Part shown: piece after piece, positions 1 through 7,283 of the stretch
How the letters are laid out: the number at the start of each line of letters is the position of its first letter
Numbering within the stretch: position 1 is the stretch's first letter
Origin: Chryseobacterium arthrosphaerae
GTDB lineage: Bacteria > Bacteroidota > Bacteroidia > Flavobacteriales > Weeksellaceae
Length of the DNA: 64,000 nt
Direction of reading: 5' to 3'
Assembly (NCBI RefSeq): GCF_001684965.1
Contig: NZ_MAYG01000001.1
Coordinates: 2,356,001 to 2,420,000, forward strand
The notes under the pieces: model-generated
Databases searched by the model: none
What the model was told of the DNA's origin: nothing
The model's input: only the letters and a program-made list of their open reading frames with translations
Position numbers and translations under genes: made by a program

Positions 1-55
1 CAGTATAACTTTCATCAACTTCTTTCAGGATCAGCCGTTCTGTTTCAAGTTTCAT
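1..55 (-). CDS. GNAT N-acetyltransferase, N-terminal fragment cut by the window edge
   Basis: Only the first 18 codons lie in the window. They read MKLETERLILKEVDESYT, the typical opening of RimJ/RimL-like GNAT acetyltransferases, where the xLETERLxLR segment forms the first beta strand. The start is the ATG whose complement lies at 53-55. Nothing can be said about substrate or catalytic residues because the rest is outside the window. It is transcribed in the same direction as the small secreted protein gene upstream of it and could be co-transcribed with it. Confidence 0.7.
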   Translation of the reverse strand, partial: MKLETERLILKEVDESYT

Positions 56-91
56 GTAAAGGATTTATTATTCGGAATCATGAATTTCATC

Positions 92-403
92 TTATACAAA
101 AAGGTACAATCTGGTTCTTGAAGACCGGGTTTCTTCATAGTCAAAGTATTCATATCCACCACTGCTGTTTTTCCTTACAATCTCTTTTTTAGGAGTAGTG
201 TCATTTTGCTGGCTGAGATTAATGATTCTTTTTACCTCATCATCCCGAAAGTTTCTCAGTCCATAATTTTTGGTCTGAGTTTTTTTCGTCTTTTTAAAAC
301 CTGTTTTCTTTTGAACTTTATTCACTCTTCCATGCTCATCTTTTTTGATCTGAGCCTGGGCTCCTGCTGAAAGAAAAAGCAGGGTAAACAGTAATAGTCT
401 CAT
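92..403 (-). CDS. Small secreted basic protein, unknown function
   Basis: A 103-residue protein that I do not recognise. It begins with a clear signal peptide (MRLLLFTLLFLSAGAQAQ, likely cleaved after the second Ala-Gln). The mature part is strongly basic and low in complexity near residues 25-50 (KKTGFKKTKKTQTKN) and has a YEYFDYEETR segment near the C terminus. No TM segment follows the signal, so a periplasmic or surface location is likely. It lies between a GNAT gene and the divergent mutS2, and about 165 bases of leader separate it from mutS2. Confidence 0.6.
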   Translation of the reverse strand: MRLLLFTLLFLSAGAQAQIKKDEHGRVNKVQKKTGFKKTKKTQTKNYGLRNFRDDEVKRIINLSQQNDTTPKKEIVRKNSSGGYEYFDYEETRSSRTRLYLFV

Positions 404-556
404 GGATCTTTTTTAGTTATTGCAATATAAGGCTTATTTTGCTATGATAGTGCCGGGTGTAGAGTTTGACTGTAAAAAATAACAGAATAGAGACATAATT
501 CTTCATTAATCTATTTTGTAAATCGCTCAAATATACGTAATCATCAAAATTCTCAC

Positions 557-564
557 TAAATTTG
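557..564 (+). promoter_or_regulatory. Bacteroidetes -7 promoter box (TAAATTTG) directly before mutS2
   Basis: TAAATTTG matches the Bacteroidetes -7 consensus TAnnTTTG exactly and ends four bases before the GTG start of mutS2. Transcription would then start at or next to the start codon, predicting a leaderless mRNA. I found no good TTG/TTTG -33 element at the usual 17-23 base spacing. Confidence 0.5.
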
Positions 565-568
565 CACT

Positions 569-2716
569 GTGTATATAGATAAAGAAGATTTAGACGAATT
601 AGAGTTTCCGCAATTGCTCGCGGAAATCTCCCCATTTGCGTATTCTCCGAAAACAAGAGAAAAAATTCTTCAACTTCGTCCGATGGAAATTGACGAGGCG
701 GAACTTTCACTGAAAAAAACCTCAGAATATCTGTCGAGTTTTGAAAGTTCAAATGCGATTCCGTTTGATGAATATGAAGATATTGAAAGTGAGCTGAAAC
801 TGATGCTGATTGAAAATTACCGTCTTGAAAACAGTGCTTTCATCAAAATCAAAACCATCACGGAACAGATCGGAAAACTGCAGAAGTTCTTTCCTACCAT
901 GCCGGAAACTTTTCCTACTCTTATGGAAGAAGCTTCAGTATTGGAATTCAGAAAAGAGATTATTGAGAAGGTAGATAAGGTTTTCAACCGCTTTGGTGAA
1001 GTAAAAAGTGAGGCTTCCCCAACTTTAAAAGGCATCAGAACTGAAATCCAGCATGCTAAAAAAGCAATTCAGGAAAATTTCAACAGGGCCCTTACCACGT
1101 ATGGGCAGAGCGACTTTCTGGATGATATACGGGAAACGATTATTGATGACCAAAGGGTGTTGGCGGTAAAATCAGGATTCAAGAAAAGAGTTCCCGGAAG
1201 AACGCTTGGAATTTCCAAAACCGGTTCTATCACCTATATTCAACCGGACAGTGTGGTAAAACATTACTTTAAGCTCCGGGAGAATGAAGAGGAAGAGAAA
1301 AAGGAAATCGATAAAGTTCTGAGAAAACTTACTGCTGAACTGGCAGAGTTCCAGCCTCAGCTCTGGAGATATCAGGTGTATATTTTTGATCTTGATCTGG
1401 TAAGGGCTAAAGCTAAGTTTGCCGATCTGATCAATGGAGTTCTTCCAAAGATCAACCGCCATAAAACATTAAGATTAAAGGATGCCTTCCATCCGCTGTT
1501 ATGGCTGAGAAACAAAGTGGAGAATAAAACAATCCACCCACAAACACTTACTTTAACGGAGCATAACAGGATTATCTGTATTTCCGGACCGAATGCGGGA
1601 GGAAAATCAATTACCCTGAAGACCGTTGGATTACTACAGCTGATGATTCAGAGTGGTATCCTGGTTCCTGTTCATCCGAAGTCCGAGATGTTCTTTTTCG
1701 AGAAGATCATGACCGATATCGGTGATAATCAATCCATCGAAAACCATTTGTCAACCTATTCATCAAGATTGAAGAAAATGTCCGGGATCATTCGTGAGGC
1801 AGATTCAGACACCCTTCTGCTGATTGATGAATTTGGAACCGGTTCCGATCCGGAATTGGGCGGGGCTTTGGCAGAAAGCTTCATGGAGTTTTTCTATGAT
1901 AAAAAGAGTTTTGCCATTATCACCACGCACTACACCAATATAAAACTGGTAATAGAACAGCTTCCCAATGCTCAGAATGCAGCAATGCTTTTCAATGAAG
2001 AGACGCTGGAGCCGATGTATAAGCTGGAAGTAGGACAGGCAGGAAGTTCATTTACTTTTGAAGTAGCTGAGAAGAACAAAATCCCGAGGTTTATCATTCA
2101 TTCTGCCAAGAAAAAGGTGGAACATGATATTGTGAACCTGGATAAAACGATTGTAAAGCTGCAGCAGGAAAAGTTCGAGGTTGAAAAACTGAAATCCGAT
2201 CTTGCTGAAAGAAAAGAGTCTGTAGAAGATAAGCGTGATAACCTTCAGAAACTGAACGACCAGCTTCAGCAGAAACTGTTTAATTTCCAGAAACTGTATG
2301 AAGAAGAACACCGTAAGCTTCAGTTCGGAAACAAAATCGAAGCTTTCATCGACAGCTATACCAAAGGAAAGTCTAGAAAAGATGTTGTGAAAGACTTCGT
2401 AAAACTGCTGGAACAGGAGAAATTCAGAAAGCTTGGGGCTGACAAAGATGAATCCAAACGCCTTCAGGTCGTAAAAAGAAAGATCACCCAACAGCTTAAA
2501 AAGGAAGAGGTCATTGAAAAAATTGCCGAAACCAATGAAAAGCTTGAAGAGAAACGTAAAAGCGACCGTGCCGTATGGATGAAAATAGGTCAGCGTGTAC
2601 GCATCACCGGAAGCACCAGTGTAGGAACTATTGAAAAGATCTCCAGAAACAAGGTGATTGTCAATTACGGAACCTTTAAGACGACGATTGATGCAGATGA
2701 ACTTGAGAGAATTTAA
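569..2716 (+). CDS. mutS2: MutS2-family DNA-binding ATPase lacking a Smr domain
   Basis: A 715-residue MutS2-type ATPase. The family binds branched DNA or acts on collided ribosomes. Residues 1-320 are the alpha-helical clamp/core region. The ABC-type ATPase follows, with Walker A GPNAGGKS near 339, Walker B TLLLIDEFGTGSDPE near 415, and the His switch ITTHYTN near 452. A long charged coiled coil covers about 515-650, and a small KOW-like beta domain ends the protein (VRITGSTSVGTIEKI). Canonical MutS2 has about 780 residues with a C-terminal Smr nuclease domain; that domain is absent and the stop follows the KOW-like part directly. The GTG start is chosen because its N terminus (YIDKEDLDELEFPQLLAEI) fits the family; the first internal ATG would remove about 38 conserved residues. 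Confidence 0.9.
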   Translation: MYIDKEDLDELEFPQLLAEISPFAYSPKTREKILQLRPMEIDEAELSLKKTSEYLSSFESSNAIPFDEYEDIESELKLMLIENYRLENSAFIKIKTITEQIGKLQKFFPTMPETFPTLMEEASVLEFRKEIIEKVDKVFNRFGEVKSEASPTLKGIRTEIQHAKKAIQENFNRALTTYGQSDFLDDIRETIIDDQRVLAVKSGFKKRVPGRTLGISKTGSITYIQPDSVVKHYFKLRENEEEEKKEIDKVLRKLTAELAEFQPQLWRYQVYIFDLDLVRAKAKFADLINGVLPKINRHKTLRLKDAFHPLLWLRNKVENKTIHPQTLTLTEHNRIICISGPNAGGKSITLKTVGLLQLMIQSGILVPVHPKSEMFFFEKIMTDIGDNQSIENHLSTYSSRLKKMSGIIREADSDTLLLIDEFGTGSDPELGGALAESFMEFFYDKKSFAIITTHYTNIKLVIEQLPNAQNAAMLFNEETLEPMYKLEVGQAGSSFTFEVAEKNKIPRFIIHSAKKKVEHDIVNLDKTIVKLQQEKFEVEKLKSDLAERKESVEDKRDNLQKLNDQLQQKLFNFQKLYEEEHRKLQFGNKIEAFIDSYTKGKSRKDVVKDFVKLLEQEKFRKLGADKDESKRLQVVKRKITQQLKKEEVIEKIAETNEKLEEKRKSDRAVWMKIGQRVRITGSTSVGTIEKISRNKVIVNYGTFKTTIDADELERI

Positions 2717-2748
2717 GTGATTTTAAAATTACATGAACGCAAATAAAC

Positions 2749-2780
2749 AAAGAGAGAGTACTGATACGTGCTCTCTTTTT
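2749..2780 (+). terminator. Rho-independent terminator after mutS2
   Basis: The inverted repeat AAAGAGAG / CTCTCTTT encloses a 14-base loop and runs straight into a T tract, about 35 bases after the mutS2 stop. Confidence 0.7.
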
Positions 2781-2825
2781 ATATTTATCTGATATTTTTC
2801 TTATTTTTAAAGAAAACTATAATTT

Positions 2826-3488
2826 ATGAAACCATTAAAAGTACTTTCAGATCTTTTGCCGATACCAAGTTATACGGTGATCATCCTGTGTTTTTTCTTT
2901 CCTTTTTTTCTGATAAAATGTGGTGATACCACTCTGATGTCTCTCAAAGGAACAGATCTGGTAACGGGAGTTTCTAAAAAAGACATGAGTAAACGGATGA
3001 AAGAAAACCTGAAAAAGAACTCCCCTTTTGGTTCTGCATTCGGGAATGATTCCGCAGATCAGTCATCAGATACAGACAGTGAATATTCCCCGCTGAATGA
3101 ATCCCGGGATAAAAAAGACAATGAAAATATTCCTCCCAGCCCTCTTATCATCATTGCATTTCTGGCTGCCATTGCAGGAATTATTGTTCAGCTGATAAAA
3201 AGTGTCAGAAAAAAATACCTGTATCATATTGTATTTTCTCTGATAGGGCTTCTTTCTTTTCTAATATTTTACTGGACCTTTCAATCCAAAATGGAGGGAC
3301 TTGGAAACAATAAAATCGGAATGGGATTAGGAGGCGGAGTGACGATCAGTTATGGTTTTGGAACTGCATTTTATTTAGGGGCCGTCCTTTTTCTGGCCAT
3401 TCTTCTTTTCTTCGGAGTATTTTCCTATTTCCTGAAAAATGATCCGGAAGCTATCTATGGGGCGCCAAAACAAAATACAGAAACCTGA
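2826..3488 (+). CDS. Four-TM membrane protein, unknown function
   Basis: A 220-residue protein that I do not recognise. Hydrophobic segments lie at about 16-33 (YTVIILCFFFPFFLIKCG), 107-126, 130-150 and 180-204. A soluble Ser/Asp-rich stretch (residues 65-100) separates the first two TM helices, and the C-terminal tail is short and polar. It has its own start just after the mutS2 terminator and no close partner, so it is probably monocistronic. The alternation of hydrophobic and charged segments and the coding-like codon use support a real gene. Confidence 0.65.
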   Translation: MKPLKVLSDLLPIPSYTVIILCFFFPFFLIKCGDTTLMSLKGTDLVTGVSKKDMSKRMKENLKKNSPFGSAFGNDSADQSSDTDSEYSPLNESRDKKDNENIPPSPLIIIAFLAAIAGIIVQLIKSVRKKYLYHIVFSLIGLLSFLIFYWTFQSKMEGLGNNKIGMGLGGGVTISYGFGTAFYLGAVLFLAILLFFGVFSYFLKNDPEAIYGAPKQNTET

Positions 3489-3582
3489 TACAGAAAGCAA
3501 ATAAAAAAGATAGCAGGAAGTACGGCAAGATCATTCTCTTCCGCATTTAATTTATATATTTGGGGATCAAAAAATTTTCACA

Positions 3583-4380
3583 ATGACTTTCATCAACAAA
3601 GCATTTTATCTGTCCGCATTCAGTTTTTTGTCCCTAGCCTTCGTTAAAGGCCAGAATAAAGTTCCTTTTGGAGTTGTAAAAGCCGAAGAAGGATATGCCA
3701 ATGTACGGGTACATAAAGATAACTACAGAAAAATTGTAGATAAAATCCGTATGCGTAAAGGAGATGTATTTGTTTATGTAAAGCCTGCTCCCGGAGAAAC
3801 GGAATGGATCTGGATCAAATATCCTGAAAAACAGGATGAAGACAAGCCGTTTGTACGCTATGAAACCCTTGACAGGGAAGGAATGGTGAATAAAGAACGT
3901 ATTGCTTATATCGATCAGCTTCCTGCCTATACTCCATCAAAATCCAAGAACGGAAGGTCACTGATCTTCACAGACAACTCGGACCCGAAAGTCCCTACAG
4001 CCCAGAGAAGCAAAGTAGTAATTGATGTTTACCCTTCCAATGCCGGTTATCGTAAGAAAGAAAAAGATGCAGACGGCAAACTTCTTACCATCGATAAAGT
4101 AAAGCCGTGGGGAATAGGGAACGATCTTCCTGAAGGAATGACAGAGATCAAATCGATCCGGGTACAACAGCCGGGAAGAGGTTCGGTTTTCGTAAGAGAA
4201 GCGATCAAGAATATGTTTCAGCCGACTATGGATTTTGAAAACGTAGGAGTAACCGCCCTAGACAATGATAATATTTTTCTTTATATGATCAATGGTACCG
4301 GGGAAAACAGATATACTACCCTGTGGACCATCAAGAAAGGAAGAGTGATCAGCCAGATTATTTACCATAATCCGGAATAA
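3583..4380 (+). CDS. Secreted protein, unknown function
   Basis: A 265-residue protein with a signal peptide (MTFINKAFYLSAFSFLSLAFVKGQ, cleavage likely near Gly-Gln). The mature part starts with VPFGVVKAEEGYANVRVHKD, which resembles an SH3-like 'YANVR' opening as in bacterial SH3 repeats. The rest is mixed alpha/beta with a basic Lys-rich patch near 165-180. A -7 box TATATTTG lies at 3555-3562, 20 bases upstream. No catalytic motif is visible. The SH3-like reading is an inference from one short motif. Confidence 0.65.
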   Translation: MTFINKAFYLSAFSFLSLAFVKGQNKVPFGVVKAEEGYANVRVHKDNYRKIVDKIRMRKGDVFVYVKPAPGETEWIWIKYPEKQDEDKPFVRYETLDREGMVNKERIAYIDQLPAYTPSKSKNGRSLIFTDNSDPKVPTAQRSKVVIDVYPSNAGYRKKEKDADGKLLTIDKVKPWGIGNDLPEGMTEIKSIRVQQPGRGSVFVREAIKNMFQPTMDFENVGVTALDNDNIFLYMINGTGENRYTTLWTIKKGRVISQIIYHNPE

Positions 4381-4386
4381 ATTCAT

Positions 4387-4394
4387 TATTTTTG
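4387..4394 (+). promoter_or_regulatory. -7 promoter box (TATTTTTG) of the riboswitch transcript
   Basis: A perfect TAnnTTTG match just after the stop of the secreted protein gene and about 35 bases before the cobalamin riboswitch. It suggests that the riboswitch and thioesterase form a separate transcription unit. Confidence 0.45.
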
Positions 4395-4428
4395 CCCCCG
4401 AAAAGTTTAACGCTTATTCATCACAGAA

Positions 4429-4577
4429 ACTGGTTCTGCCTAGCCGCAGATTAAAAGGGAACCGTGTGAAAATCACGGACTGTCGCGCAACTGTAAGTAA
4501 CTGAAATCTTTATCAAAAGATCCACTGTGCGAGGCATGGGAAGGAGATAAAAGATGTTACAAGTCAGGAGACCTGCC
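4429..4577 (+). promoter_or_regulatory. Cobalamin (adenosylcobalamin) riboswitch
   Basis: The conserved B12-box elements appear in order: an AAAAGGGAACCG stretch at 4452, a short hairpin GTG..CAC, GCGCAACTGTAAG at 4485 (CGCAACUGUAA core), CCACTG followed by GGGAAGG near 4522-4543, and the terminal AGTCAGGAGACCTGCC at 4562-4577. The match to the family consensus leaves little doubt. A weak hairpin follows at about 4592-4616 (AAACTT/AAGTTT) and could be part of the expression platform. The next gene, 134 bases downstream, is an acyl-CoA thioesterase and not a B12 transport or synthesis gene. Confidence 0.92.
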
Positions 4578-4710
4578 TTTTTCTTAAACAAGAAACTTTC
4601 GCGATCTGAAGTTTTATTGATCTGATGGATTGTTTCAGGAATTTCTAAGGTTCCTGTCATTATTCTGTTGTTTTAATATGATTTCATTTCGCTTTAATTA
4701 ATAATGAAAT

Positions 4711-5094
4711 ATGACTACAGAAGAAAGAATTGAAGCTGCCGAAACCAGAATTTTTAAAGCGGTTTTCCCAAACACTACCAACCATTATGATACTCTTTTC
4801 GGAGGTACAGCCATGCAGCTGATGGATGAAGTAGCCTTTATTGCAGCTACCCGTTTTGCAAGAAAGAGAGTAGTAACCGTAAGCAGTGACAAGATCGATT
4901 TTAAAAAACCTATTCCTGCCGGAACGATTGTAGAACTGATCGGAAGAGTTTCATACGTTGGAAAGACCAGTATGAAAGTAAGTGTAGAGATCTATACAGA
5001 GCAGATGTATTCCTATGAAAGAGAAAAGGCTATTGTAGGTGACTTTACTTTTGTTGCCATCGATGAATTCAAAAAACCAATTCAGATTTTATAA
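4711..5094 (+). CDS. Hotdog-fold acyl-CoA thioesterase (YciA/BFIT-like)
   Basis: A 127-residue single hotdog domain that hydrolyses acyl-CoA thioesters in the cytoplasm. Family signatures are NTTNHYDTLFGGTAMQLMDE (residues 21-40), with the N-x3-TLFGG pattern and the catalytic acid in MDE, then VTVSSDKIDFKKPIPAGTIVEL and VGKTSMKVSVEIYTE. Length is normal for the YciA/acyl-CoA hydrolase group. Acyl-chain preference cannot be read from sequence. It lies directly under a cobalamin riboswitch, which is unusual for this family, and ends in a strong bidirectional terminator that overlaps its stop. Confidence 0.9.
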   Translation: MTTEERIEAAETRIFKAVFPNTTNHYDTLFGGTAMQLMDEVAFIAATRFARKRVVTVSSDKIDFKKPIPAGTIVELIGRVSYVGKTSMKVSVEIYTEQMYSYEREKAIVGDFTFVAIDEFKKPIQIL

Positions 5095-5130
5095 ATAGAT
5101 TCGGGCGGCCTTTGGCCGCCCGAATCTATT
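5094..5130. terminator. Bidirectional terminator, perfect 17-bp inverted repeat
   Basis: Positions 5094-5110 and 5114-5130 are perfect reverse complements around a TTT loop (core TCGGGCGGCC/GGCCGCCCGA). It sits between the convergent thioesterase and HD-hydrolase genes and begins at the thioesterase stop codon. Confidence 0.85.
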
Positions 5131-5150
5131 ATTTCTACGATTTAAAAGTA

Positions 5151-5741
5151 TTACTTCAAAACCTTTTCAGTTTCCAGGCTTCTGTTCAGCAACAACTCAA
5201 AAGCCTCTCCCATTTCATCGGAAGCTCTGGTAATGGCATTTTCAAGCATATTTCTGATTTGTTTTTCGGTAACGCCAGCTTCTGTCCAGCTTTTTCCTGA
5301 GGTATGGGAGTTCAGGATAAACGGCATGATCCTGTCAATGGAACAGGCAAAAATAGCATCCGGTGTTTTTTCTTCTTCAAATTCAAGCCACAGATTAAAG
5401 AATTCTGTGCGTAGAGGCTCATCCAGGATTCCGAAGATCTTTTGTGCTGAGGCTTTTTCACGCTCAAACTTTCCTACCATGGCTTTTTCATCAAAAAGGA
5501 ATGTATCTCCTGCTTCAATTTCTACCAGATCATGAATAGAAAGCATTCTGATCACCCTTAAAAGATCGATATCTGCCCGGTTTTTAGCATAAGGATAAAG
5601 GATCTGTGCCAGGATAATGATCTGCCATGAGTGTTCAGCCGTATTCTCTCTTCTGGTGTCATCTGCATTATAATTTCTTCTTTGCACGTTCTTCAGGGCA
5701 TCTACGGCCAGAATAAAATCAATCTCTTTCTGTATCTTCAT
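5151..5741 (-). CDS. HD-domain phosphohydrolase (YfbR/HDDC2-like 5'-deoxynucleotidase)
   Basis: A 196-residue HD-superfamily hydrolase. The metal ligands are visible: the first His of RRENTAEHSWQ (residues 31-41), the HD pair in MLSIHDLVEIEAGD (about 68-81), and a distal Asp in ACSIDRIMPFIL (about 129-140). This arrangement and size match the YfbR/HDDC2 group, which removes phosphate from deoxynucleoside 5'-monophosphates. The substrate is inferred from family only. The upstream gene stops one base before this start, so the two form an operon. Confidence 0.85.
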   Translation of the reverse strand: MKIQKEIDFILAVDALKNVQRRNYNADDTRRENTAEHSWQIIILAQILYPYAKNRADIDLLRVIRMLSIHDLVEIEAGDTFLFDEKAMVGKFEREKASAQKIFGILDEPLRTEFFNLWLEFEEEKTPDAIFACSIDRIMPFILNSHTSGKSWTEAGVTEKQIRNMLENAITRASDEMGEAFELLLNRSLETEKVLK

Positions 5742-5742
5742 C

Positions 5743-6441
5743 TTACTTTAGTTTATTATATTCTTCTGATGAGTAAATCCTGGTTTTGGTTACCCATTTA
5801 TTCTTTATTTTTTCTTTTGTGATCACTTTTACACGGTCTTCATTGGTCATATCCACTTCTTTTTCAAAAACTTTATCCAGTCCTTTATTCGGGATTACGG
5901 CGTATTCTGTAGTAAAAAGATCACAGCAACCGGATTTTCCGAAAGTAGTCAGACGTTTGCGTTGGGAGTCAACACCAAAAAAATCAAATCCGTTTGATGC
6001 AAGTTCCGTAAGTTCTTTACTTTTTACAAAGCTCATTCTGGTACTGTTGAACACATATACATCATAAGAAGCACTGTGATAGTTCCCCATATTTCCGTTC
6101 CTTAAGGCTATATCTTCGGTACCGTCAAAATTAAAATCATCGATGATAATAGCGCTCTGGTCTTTGGCCAGCTCCATCATTTTTCCGGGTTTTGGCTTTT
6201 GATCAGGCTTTAGGTCTATTACCAGGTCATCAGATACAAAGGTCTGTACCCTGGTATTGCTGTTATTAAACAACTCTACGGTTCCTTTGCCTGTACATCT
6301 GCTATCATAACAATTTTCAGAATGAATGACAGCACTATAATTTTTCGAGATATTTTTGACTTCAAACTGGTATTGCGCAAAGCACAAAGGCCCCAGAACA
6401 ACGAAAGCCGAAAGATTCTTAAACTTATTCAATAGATTCAT
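5743..6441 (-). CDS. Secreted XAC2610-like/FG-GAP-type protein
   Basis: A 232-residue protein with a signal peptide (residues 1-22, ending FAQ). It carries a paired-Cys segment (ENCYDSRCTGKG) and a calcium-loop-like FG-GAP motif, IIIDDFNFDGTEDIALRNG, near 95-113, followed by YDVYVFN. This combination is typical of the XAC2610 family of periplasmic proteins, whose function is unclear. A second Cys pair, SGCCDLF, occurs near 170. The C terminus is basic. It is the first gene of a two-gene minus-strand operon with the HD hydrolase. Confidence 0.7.
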   Translation of the reverse strand: MNLLNKFKNLSAFVVLGPLCFAQYQFEVKNISKNYSAVIHSENCYDSRCTGKGTVELFNNSNTRVQTFVSDDLVIDLKPDQKPKPGKMMELAKDQSAIIIDDFNFDGTEDIALRNGNMGNYHSASYDVYVFNSTRMSFVKSKELTELASNGFDFFGVDSQRKRLTTFGKSGCCDLFTTEYAVIPNKGLDKVFEKEVDMTNEDRVKVITKEKIKNKWVTKTRIYSSEEYNKLK

Positions 6442-6584
6442 AGTAATAGTAAATGGATTGGAAGTGTTTTTTAAAATTCATAACAAAAATACGAATCATA
6501 ATACCGATCTCAAAATTCCGGTTTCATATTTTACTATTCATTTCCTCCAAAGAGGTCTTGGTCTACTTATCGTTTGGGTCTCTG

Positions 6585-6653
6585 AAATTCAATAGGAATA
6601 GGCTTCAGCCCATCCTCAACCGATAAAAATCTTCCATTGGCTTTAGCTAAAAC
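6585..6653 (-). repeat. REP-like dispersed intergenic repeat, copy 1
   Basis: Read on the minus strand this is an imperfect copy of the 15666-15736 element: GCTAAAGCCAATGGAAGAT, a spacer of about 25 bases, GGGCTGAAGCC, then CTATTGAATTT. Each half can fold into a small hairpin around TAAA or TGAA. The remainder of the 6442-6942 gap holds only AT-rich DNA and the padR promoter region; I see no gene in it. Confidence 0.75.
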
Positions 6654-6855
6654 CTGTTCAGACACAAATACCATTAAAAACACCACACATTTTCCTCCTT
6701 ATTCAACCCAATTCAAGTCAAATTTCAAAAAAATGCACTTGATTTTGTTTTTATTAATTTTCAATTAAAAATTTATAATACTGATTGTCAAATGATTAAT
6801 AATTTTATTTTAAAAATTTCACTACTTTGTATTGCATAATACCATTTTATTTACA

Positions 6856-6863
6856 TATCTTTG
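6856..6863 (+). promoter_or_regulatory. -7 promoter box (TATCTTTG) upstream of padR-pspC
   Basis: An exact TAnnTTTG match 79 bases upstream of the padR ATG. A TTTG at 6826-6829 is 26 bases away, longer than the usual -33 spacing, so the upstream element is uncertain. The long leader could hold a PadR operator, but no clear palindrome was found. Confidence 0.4.
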
Positions 6864-6942
6864 TAATGTAAAATTAGAATACGCTCAACTAGCTAGGGGC
6901 ATTTTTCTAACTATAAACCTTAATTAACAAAACTTATCAAAG

Positions 6943-7272
6943 ATGAATACTGAAAATACCAAAGCGCAAATGCGAAAAGGAATTCTGGAATTCTGTATTC
7001 TAAGTCTCATCAATAACCGTGAAATGTATGTTTCCGATCTGATTGATGAACTGAAAAAAGGAAAACTGGATGTAGTGGAAGGGACCCTCTACCCTCTTCT
7101 TACAAGACTTAAAAACGGAGAGTTTCTCTCCTACAGATGGGAAGAATCTACCGGAGGACCACCCAGAAAATATTATCAGATCACAGAAAAAGGAAAACTT
7201 TTCCTGGATGAACTTCTCAATACGTGGAATGAACTGACAGCCTCAGTCAACCAAATCACCCAACAAAATTAA
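6943..7272 (+). CDS. PadR-family transcriptional regulator
   Basis: A 109-residue winged-helix regulator of the short PadR-s2 type. Recognisable segments are QMRKGILEFCILSLINNREMYVSDLIDEL (helices 1-2), the recognition region VVEGTLYPLLTRLKNGEFLSYRWEES, and the wing GGPPRKYYQITEKGKLFLDEL, followed by a C-terminal dimerisation helix. It starts 11 bases before the pspC gene, so the pair is an operon. PadR-PspC pairs are common in Bacteroidetes and usually autoregulated; that is family knowledge, not visible here. Confidence 0.93.
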   Translation: MNTENTKAQMRKGILEFCILSLINNREMYVSDLIDELKKGKLDVVEGTLYPLLTRLKNGEFLSYRWEESTGGPPRKYYQITEKGKLFLDELLNTWNELTASVNQITQQN

Positions 7273-7283
7273 AAAACAAAGCT

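Noticed and set aside
417..752. 111-codon minus-strand frame over the mutS2 start
   Set aside because: It overlaps the conserved MutS2 N terminus and the promoter box, has no family resemblance and no signal peptide.
2048..2491. 147-codon minus-strand open frame inside mutS2
   Set aside because: It is antisense to the coiled-coil part of MutS2; Lys/Glu-rich coding on one strand yields long Phe/Leu-rich frames on the other.
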